Under the pieces are notes generated by a model that was given only the letters and a program-made list of their open reading frames with translations, was not told the DNA's origin and ran no database searches. A stretch of 43,943 bases of DNA, from NCBI GenBank assembly GCA_009695195.1, contig SIBJ01000025.1, forward strand, positions 1 through 43,943. The letters run 5' to 3'. Of the stretch, positions 38,205 through 43,943 are shown in pieces (within the stretch, counting starts at the first letter, position 1; each line of letters opens with the position of its first letter). This DNA comes from Pedosphaera sp. (GTDB lineage: Bacteria; Verrucomicrobiota; Verrucomicrobiia; Limisphaerales; JADLHS01). Both the position numbers and the translations under genes were made by a program.

Positions 38205-38867
38205 TCAGAGTTTGCCCTTGGTGGAAGGCAGTTGGCCGGCAATCCGCGCATCCCGCTGGCAGGCAACGTCCACAGCCTTCGCAAAAGCCTTGAACAAAGC
38301 CTCGACGACGTGGTGCGGCTCGTCGCCGTAAAGCAGTTCGAGGTGGAGATTGCAACGGGCCTCATTCGCGAACCCTTGAAAAAATTCGCGCGCCAACCCG
38401 AATCGGAAGGCGCTCGATGCGTCCTGTTCGCGTTCGGATTTTTTCAGGCGGCGATACGAGAGATCCTTCATCCCGCGCCAGACCAGAAACGGCCGGCCGC
38501 TGAAATCAATGACGCACCGCGCGAGACATTCATCCATCGGAACGTAGGCCTCGCCCGTGAACGGATTGCGCGGATGAAAACCCGCGCCATAGCGACGGAG
38601 GCCGCGCTTGTCGCCGAGCACCCGCGCGAACGCCTGCCCGAGCGCGAGGCCGCAATCCTCGACGGTGTGGTGCGCGTCCACGGCGAGATCGCCCCGGCAA
38701 CGAAGTTTCAGATCAACGACCGCGTGCTTGGCGAAGAGCGTGAGCATGTGGTCGAAGAACGGCACGCCGGTGCGCACGCGCGCGGCGCCCTTGCCGTCAA
38801 TGGTCAATGAGAGTGCGATGCGCGTTTCTTTGGTGACGCGCTTGATGGATGCCTTGCGGACACTCAT
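38205..38867 (-). CDS. hisB: Imidazoleglycerol-phosphate dehydratase
   Basis: 220 residues; sixth step of histidine biosynthesis, a manganese enzyme. Seen: FFDHMLTLFAKH, DLAVDAHHTVEDCGLALGQAF (metal histidines), VPMDECLARCVIDFSGRPFLVW and the C-terminal HHVVEALFKAFAKAVDVA. It is single-domain (no phosphatase part) and about 20-25 residues longer than typical, the excess being in the GAGFHPRNPFTG loop and at the ends. No other his genes adjoin it. ATG 38867 is the start; the ECF sigma gene follows immediately, an odd pairing that may be chance. Confidence 0.95.
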   Translation of the reverse strand: MSVRKASIKRVTKETRIALSLTIDGKGAARVRTGVPFFDHMLTLFAKHAVVDLKLRCRGDLAVDAHHTVEDCGLALGQAFARVLGDKRGLRRYGAGFHPRNPFTGEAYVPMDECLARCVIDFSGRPFLVWRGMKDLSYRRLKKSEREQDASSAFRFGLAREFFQGFANEARCNLHLELLYGDEPHHVVEALFKAFAKAVDVACQRDARIAGQLPSTKGKL

Positions 38868-38926
38868 GGCGCGAAATCTTTAACAGAATCGCGCGGCAAA
38901 AACAAAGCCCAAACCTGCCGGCAACT

Positions 38927-41279
38927 TCATTCGCGACAGGGCAGTCGTTGCTCAAACATTTTCAACATCCGCTCCGCGCGGTCGGCGAGGGATTTCTGAT
39001 TCGCAGTCCGGGCGAGAGATTGGGCCAGCCGGGCGTTGTCAACCGCGTCCGAAAACCGCCCGGCTTCGGCCTGAGCGGCGGCCAGCGTGAGCAGCACCGC
39101 GGAGTTTTCGCGATGCGTCAACTCCGCGGCGCGCGCGGCCAGCGGCAATGCTTCCGCGCCGTTTCTGAAAGCGGCATCGGGGCAGGTGGCGAGGACCCAC
39201 GCCAGTTCGTTCAGGACATCAGCGGAATCCGGTGCGGCTTTGAGGACCTCGCGGAAGTTGTCAATCGCTTCGCCGTATTTCTTCTCGCGCGCCGAAGCCA
39301 CTCCCAGGCGGAACAAGATTTTGACCGCGCCGGGCTGCAACGCCAGCGCGCGCCGGAAACTTTGCCCGGCCCCGGCGGGCTGGTTTTGATCCAGCAGCGC
39401 GAGGCCCAGGTTGAAATGCGCCTCGGAATTATTCGGGTCCAGCCGCGCGGCCTCGCGCAAATGTTGCGTTCCCGGCCCGACATTCCCCATTCGCATCCAG
39501 GTGACGCCGAGATTGGCGTGCGCCTGCGCGTAGTCCGGCTTGAGCGCCAGCGCCCGCGAGAAATTGGTGATGGCCGCGGCGAATTGATTTTGCGCGATGA
39601 GAACCGTGGCGAGGTTGAAATACGCCTCGGCATCGTCGGGCTTCAGGCGCAGGACGGCGGTGAAATTACTTCCGGCCTCCGCCAGATTTCCCCGGCGCAA
39701 TTCCGTCGCTCCCAGATTGCTCAAGGCGCGGGCGAACGCCGGTTGGAGCGCGATGGCTTTGCGAAAGCGCTCCGTGGCTTCGTCGAGTTTCCCCTGCTTC
39801 ATCAGCACGGTGCCGAGATTGTAATGCGCTTCTGCATCGCGGGGGCCGACGCGTACGGCTTCAAGAAACAGCGGCAGGGCTTCCGTGCTCCGGCCTTCGT
39901 CCGCCAAGGCCGAGCCGAGATTGGAGAGGGCGACCGAGTTGTCGGTGGTGCAGGCGAGCGCGTGGCGAAAGAGCGTTTCACTGTTTCGCCAATACTGCAA
40001 TTGGTCCAACGTTCGGACGCCGCACGCCGTCAGGATGAGCGCCGCGACCAAACCTTGGGTGCGTCCTTTCACCCCGCGACCGGTCAGGAATTCTGCCCCG
40101 CCCCACGCAAACACCAAGAGAACGCCGACCAAGGGTAGATAGACAAAACGATCCGCCATGGCTTGATCTCCCCAGCGCATCAAGCCGATGACCGGCACGA
40201 GCGTTCCCAAAAACCAAAGCCAGCCGAACCAGATGTACGGCCGCTTTTTTCCCCACCACCACACCGCCGCCCAAAGCCCGGCCCCGATCACCGCCGCCAG
40301 CAACACTTCCATCACCGGCCACGCTGCCGGCTGGGGATAAGGCAGCGCGAGATCCGCCGGCCAGGTGGTTTTGCCCAGGTAACGGATGTAACCCAGCAGC
40401 GCAGTTTCGATCCGGGCGCCGAGCGGGTGCTCGGCCATCGTCACGACCGCACCCGAATGCCGGGCCGTGAGCAGCGTCACGACGCACGCCGCGAGGCTTA
40501 AGACAAAAAATGGAATTTTCTCCAACGCCAACCGAACGAGGGTGGAGCCGGATGATTTCAACGAGTGCGCTGGGATCCGGTTCAACGGCCAGTAGTCCAA
40601 CAGGAGCAGAACGAATGGCAACGTCACGGCGACTGGTTTGGCCATCAACGCCAGCAGAAAAAAAAAGCAACGCCAGCCAGTAATTCCCGGAGGCGAGCAT
40701 TCCCCTTGGCGCCGGCGCCGCTGCTTCAGCGCCGACCTCCGGGCACGGTCGTGTCAGCTTGCATTTTCGCGTGTAAGCCAGAATCGCCAGGAGTGAGAAC
40801 AGCGCGCTCAAAAGTCCCTTACGTTCCGAAATCCACGCCACCGGTTCGACGCGCAATGGATGAACGGCGAACAACGCGGCCACGAAAAGACTCCGCCAAA
40901 ACGAGCCGGTCAGTCCGCGCAGAAGCAGGAACACGAGAACGCTGTTGGCCGAATGCAACGCGAGGTTGACCAGATGCGGACCCGCCGGCCCTTTGCCAAA
41001 CAGTTCCGCGTCCAGCATGAACGACAACCAGGTCAATGGATAGCGGCTGGAAAGCAGATCGGTCTGGAACGCCCAGAGCACGTTCGCCTTCGTCAATCCA
41101 CCCAGCACGTGGGGATTGCTCGCGAAGTAATCGGGATCGTCGTAGTTGATGAAATCGAAATATCCGACCCGGCCAAAGCACGCGACGATGATCAAGACCA
41201 GGAAAGCGCAGGCACCCCAAGATGGCAGGCGACTGGTGACGGCGACCGAGCCTTCAAGCTTCGAGCGATGCTCGCTCAT
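38927..41279 (-). CDS. TMTC-like membrane protein with TPR repeats, broken by a one-base frameshift
   Basis: One gene of about 784 residues read in two frames. Frame one (from ATG 41279) gives a membrane segment, the family stretch YFDFINYDDPDYFASNPHV and more membrane helices to about 40670. Frame two (from about 40658 down to 38927) continues without a gap in homology: MAKPVAVTLPFVLLLLDYWPL, further helices, then roughly ten TPR repeats (AEAHYNLGTVLMKQGKLDEA and similar). The change falls in a run of nine A (nine T in the message) at 40658-40666; eight would restore one frame. The family resembles TMTC/O-mannosyltransferase-like proteins; the activity is not established. Start overlaps the previous stop (ATGA). 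Confidence 0.8.
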
Positions 41280-42181
41280 GGCTGCGGTGAGGTGTGTTTG
41301 CGGAGTTCATCAATCCGCGCCTGGAGTTCTTCGGGATGAGGCGAGGCTTTCATCGCCAGCTTGAACAAACTGATGGCGCGGTCGTGATTGCCCGCGTCGG
41401 CTTCGAGCGTGGCGAGGTGGACGGCGATTCCTTCCATCGCGGACAAGTCCTGTTCGGTTTTGCCCGCTTCCCGGCTGTTCCAGCGGGCCAACGCGAGAGT
41501 CCAAAGATTGCGCGCGCGATCAATCTCATGCTTGTTCTCGGAATACAGCCGGCCCAGGTCAAACAAAATCTCGTAGCTGTCCGGGTTGTTCCGCAGGCCC
41601 TCGCGCAGGAACTGCTCCGCTTCCGTCAGTTTTCCATTCCGCTTCAGCCAGTAGGCCGCCACGGTGTAGGTCTCCACCCGCTGCGGATCAAGTTCGGCGG
41701 ACACGCGCAGCCACGGCAGGATTTCGCTTTCCTTGTCCTGGCTCAAATGGGTGTGCTCGGTGATCAGAAATTTTCGTCCGAAACGTTCGATCCAATCCTT
41801 CGGCTCCTGGAGGAAGGCCATTTTCTTTTCGTGTTCGGACTCATGATCGTGCTTGTCGTTTTCCTTGCTCGCCTGAGTTTCTCCGGGGGACTCGTGCGCG
41901 TCGTGATCGGCATCGGAGTCGCCGGACAATGCGCTGCTTTTCATGTTGCGGCGGGCTTGATCAAAGATGGAAGGGTAATAGCCACTGTGCAAAACGACAT
42001 CCGCCTGAGTGTAAAAATGATTGGCAAAGAGGCGGCGGCCCTCGCCGAGAAAAACTTTGACGAGATTGTCGGATTGCGCGCGACCGCCCCACTGTGCCGC
42101 TCGCGGTTGAAGCAGGGTGGCCAGCGCGAAACACACCGTTCCCAGCGCGAAAAGGATGAGCTTGGGGGAGACAGCTTTCAC
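41276..42181 (-). CDS. Membrane-anchored TPR protein with a His/Asp/Glu-rich loop
   Basis: About 301 residues from GTG 42181, which overlaps the permease stop (GTGA). Seen: an N-terminal membrane segment (about 8-24), a low-complexity acidic/His stretch (about 85-120; DSDADHDAHESPG, ENDKHDHESEHEKK), then TPR-like helices (about 160-300; AYWLKRNGKLTEAEQFLREG, YEILFDLGRLYSENK, AISLFKLAMKASPHPEELQ). The charged loop could bind metal ions; inference. Operon position between an ABC-2 permease and a TPR/membrane glycosyl-type protein suggests an accessory scaffold role. Confidence 0.82.
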   Translation of the reverse strand: MKAVSPKLILFALGTVCFALATLLQPRAAQWGGRAQSDNLVKVFLGEGRRLFANHFYTQADVVLHSGYYPSIFDQARRNMKSSALSGDSDADHDAHESPGETQASKENDKHDHESEHEKKMAFLQEPKDWIERFGRKFLITEHTHLSQDKESEILPWLRVSAELDPQRVETYTVAAYWLKRNGKLTEAEQFLREGLRNNPDSYEILFDLGRLYSENKHEIDRARNLWTLALARWNSREAGKTEQDLSAMEGIAVHLATLEADAGNHDRAISLFKLAMKASPHPEELQARIDELRKHTSPQP

Positions 42182-42957
42182 ACGGAGAGCATCTGGCGCC
42201 GGAACCTCATCCACGCCGCGATCAGGAACGCCGCCATGTACGCGACGCCATAGAGCGAAGCCATCAGGCAATCCGTCCAAGGCGCAATGTTTTGGTCGTT
42301 CACCAGAAAGTCCGGCAGGTAAAACCATTCGACGTGCGGAATCAGGAAGTAGATGACCGAAAGCATCGTGCTCACTGGCTCAGGTTGGTCGAGCGCGACC
42401 CGGTGCAGATGTCGTCCGATACCCAGGATTCCGACGATGACAATGAAGCAGATCGTGGTGTTTGACGACGGGGCGGTGAACACGACCGATCCAAACAGCA
42501 CCATGGCCACCAGAACTCCCAGCAACATCCAGTGCATCCACACCGCCTTGAGCGTGGGGACGAGGTGCCAGACATGCTCGCGCGAAGCGCTGATGACGGT
42601 GAAAAATAAATAGAAAACGAGCAGCGCGATGCCGCAGGCCAGCCAGCAGCCGAGGAACTTGCCGGCAATGACCTGACCGCGGGTCACCGGCTTGGCCAGC
42701 AGTGGAAAGATCGTCCGATTCTCGCGCTCAGCCGGAAGTTGCCGCGCGGTGGTCGTGACGGCGATCACCAGGGACGACACCCAGATGAGCAGCAGGCAGA
42801 TGTCTTTGAGGTACCGGGCGATATTCTCCGCGTTAAAAAAACTCACCGAGCCGAGCAAGACCGTGAGCAGCGCCGTCAGCACGAAGAGCACATAGAAATC
42901 CTTGCGTCGCTGGAGTTCCTTGACGACGAGACCGGCGATGGCGAAGACAGAATTCAT
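42178..42957 (-). CDS. ABC-2-type transporter permease
   Basis: 259 residues with about six membrane segments (about 20-40, 52-72, 99-122, 135-160, 165-180, 225-248). The pattern ARQLPAERENRTIFPLLAKPVTRGQVIAGKFLG, with a conserved cytoplasmic loop before the second helix pair, is typical of ABC-2 permeases of the NosY/GldF kind. Pairs with the ATPase directly upstream (ATGA overlap at 42957). Substrate unknown; such pairs often export polysaccharide, lipids or act in gliding or envelope assembly. Confidence 0.9.
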   Translation of the reverse strand: MNSVFAIAGLVVKELQRRKDFYVLFVLTALLTVLLGSVSFFNAENIARYLKDICLLLIWVSSLVIAVTTTARQLPAERENRTIFPLLAKPVTRGQVIAGKFLGCWLACGIALLVFYLFFTVISASREHVWHLVPTLKAVWMHWMLLGVLVAMVLFGSVVFTAPSSNTTICFIVIVGILGIGRHLHRVALDQPEPVSTMLSVIYFLIPHVEWFYLPDFLVNDQNIAPWTDCLMASLYGVAYMAAFLIAAWMRFRRQMLSV

Positions 42958-43706
42958 GACCGGGATTCAGGCTGATAGCCCACGACGTTGAGGAAAATCT
43001 TTTCCAGGTCGCACTGGTATTGCGCGACGAGGTCGGTCACGCGGCCTTCAACTTTTAGTTCCCCTTTGTCCACGATGGCAACCCGATCGCAGACCGTTTC
43101 CACCTCCCCGAGTTCGTGGGAAGAAAATAGAATCGTCTTGCCCTCGTTCTTCAGCCGCTGGATCAACTGACGCACCTTCATCCGGCCCAGTGGATCGAGA
43201 CCGCTGGTGGGTTCATCCAGGATGAGCAAGTCGGGATTGTTGATCAGCGCCTGCGCCAGGCCGACGCGCTGTTGCATCCCTTTCGAATAGGACTTGATCG
43301 GGCGCTTCGCCGCCTCGGTGAGTTCGACGAGTTTGAGCAACGCCTCGATGCGTTTGTTCGACTCGCTTTGGGTGAGACCAAAGATCTTTGCGTAGAAGCG
43401 CAGAATTTCCTCGGCGGTGAGGAACTTGTAATAGTAGGTCAACTCCGGCAGGTAACCGATACGCTGGCGCGCGATCGGATCCCGCACATTAACTCCAAAC
43501 AACCGCGCCTCCCCGCCGGTCGCATTCACGAACCCGAGCAGCACGTTCATCGTCGTGGTTTTGCCGGCGCCGTTCGGCCCGAGGAATCCGAACACTTCGC
43601 CCGCGTGAACGGCCAGGCTCAGATTGTTTACGGCGAGCTTTGCCGGCTGCGAACCGCGACCGCGGTACTCGACCCGCAGGTTTTTCAGTTGAACGACGTT
43701 TTCCAT
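42954..43706 (-). CDS. ABC transporter ATP-binding protein
   Basis: 250 residues, cytoplasmic ATPase. Seen: Walker A GPNGAGKT (43-50), Q-loop region YLPELTYYYKFLTAEE, signature SYSKGMQQRVGLAQAL, Walker B LLILDEPTSGLDP, and the H-loop SSHELGEVETVCDRV. It resembles the drug/lipid exporter group (CcmA/NodI-like) rather than the polysaccharide group with extra C-terminal domain. Start ATG 43706 is 25 bases after a good promoter -10 box. First gene of the four-gene operon running down to 38927. Confidence 0.95.
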   Translation of the reverse strand: MENVVQLKNLRVEYRGRGSQPAKLAVNNLSLAVHAGEVFGFLGPNGAGKTTTMNVLLGFVNATGGEARLFGVNVRDPIARQRIGYLPELTYYYKFLTAEEILRFYAKIFGLTQSESNKRIEALLKLVELTEAAKRPIKSYSKGMQQRVGLAQALINNPDLLILDEPTSGLDPLGRMKVRQLIQRLKNEGKTILFSSHELGEVETVCDRVAIVDKGELKVEGRVTDLVAQYQCDLEKIFLNVVGYQPESRS

Positions 43707-43730
43707 GCAATCCCGGATTTGTTTCGCGCG

Positions 43731-43758
43731 AGTATAGGTGCGTTCGCGACTGTGACAA
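43731..43758 (-). promoter_or_regulatory. Sigma70-type promoter of the ABC operon
   Basis: On the minus strand TTGTCA (43758-43753), 16-base spacer, TATACT (43736-43731), five of six matches at both boxes. Transcription should start near 43725, about 20 bases before the ATPase ATG. Confidence 0.78.
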
Positions 43759-43839
43759 TTTATTTTCACCGCGCCGTGGCGCGACGGCCCGTCTGGTGCG
43801 ATTAAAGGCGGGTGAGGGTGAGCGGGTGCTGGCGGTATT

Positions 43840-43943
43840 TTTGGACTGCGGTGGCAAGTCGGACGCGACACCGCTTTCGAGCGCACGGGGCGGGTTGCTC
43901 ATTGCCATCGCCGTCGTCGGTGCCAAAGCGGTGTCGCGTCCGA
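43840..43943. repeat. Two-hairpin REP-like element, copy E4, cut by the window edge
   Basis: Left arm from GGACTGCGGTGGCAAGTCGG to CACCGCTTTC (43840-43879) and the beginning of the right arm (AAAGCGGTGTCGCGTCCGA, to 43943) belong to the same family as E1-E3, about 22 kb from the RAYT gene. It lies upstream of the ABC operon promoter. The remaining part is outside the window. Confidence 0.8.

Overview
This window reads as a piece of a chromosome from a Gram-negative, high-GC bacterium. It is most likely a verrucomicrobial relative (Pedosphaera/Limisphaera-type, old 'subdivision 3'). That placement is inferred from style: a division/cell-wall (dcw) cluster plus LptF/LptG, a secreted Ig-like protein with the C-terminal pattern common in that phylum, a sialate O-acetylesterase, TMTC-like TPR membrane proteins, and many short-word palindromic repeats inside and between genes. 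No rRNA or phylogenetic marker was compared.

Layout. 1-10000 (minus strand): dcw cluster mraZ - unknown - rsmH - ftsL - ftsI - small ORF - murF - mraY - LysM protein - ftsW - murG (cut by the window edge), with a good sigma70-type promoter before mraZ. murE and murD are not at their usual places. 10278-12262 (plus): queA and a RibD-C-type reductase. 12377-12910 (minus): PduO-type cobalamin adenosyltransferase. 13073-16082 (plus): a tightly overlapping MBL-fold protein, a tipless GreA/GreB-like protein, a SpoU methyltransferase and a secreted endonuclease/exonuclease/phosphatase-fold protein. 16226-20431 (minus): glnE and a membrane-bound GT2 glycosyltransferase.

20387-22303 is an accessory hot spot. 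It holds a REP-associated tyrosine transposase (RAYT, HUH motif) between two copies of a long two-hairpin repeat, a third copy close by, three copies of the 5' end of the neighbouring glycosyltransferase gene, and a small BamE-like gene flanked by attC-like inverted repeats. 22397-27914: sufT, tRNA-Ala(GGC), a secreted OB-fold-like protein, a class A beta-lactamase-like protein, an Ig-domain secreted protein and an SDR. 27979-36052: sialate O-acetylesterase, LptF/LptG permease, two small secreted/membrane proteins, tRNA-Phe(GAA), a Xer recombinase overlapping a topoisomerase III-like gene. 36275-38867: a broken zinc-ribbon ORF, an ECF sigma/anti-sigma/secreted-protein operon and hisB. 38927-43706 (minus): ABC ATPase - ABC-2 permease - TPR protein - TPR/membrane protein operon joined by four-base start/stop overlaps, with a strong promoter; the last gene is broken by one base at a run of nine A.

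The most interesting signal is the repeat biology. A RAYT sits beside its probable substrate (two-hairpin element, four copies in the window, one showing compensatory stem changes). Several other palindromic families are inserted in frame inside conserved genes: twice in queA and twice in glnE. One 24-base unit is shared between the queA and glnE insertions. A separate duplicated hairpin with covarying stem pairs lies between ftsL and ftsI.
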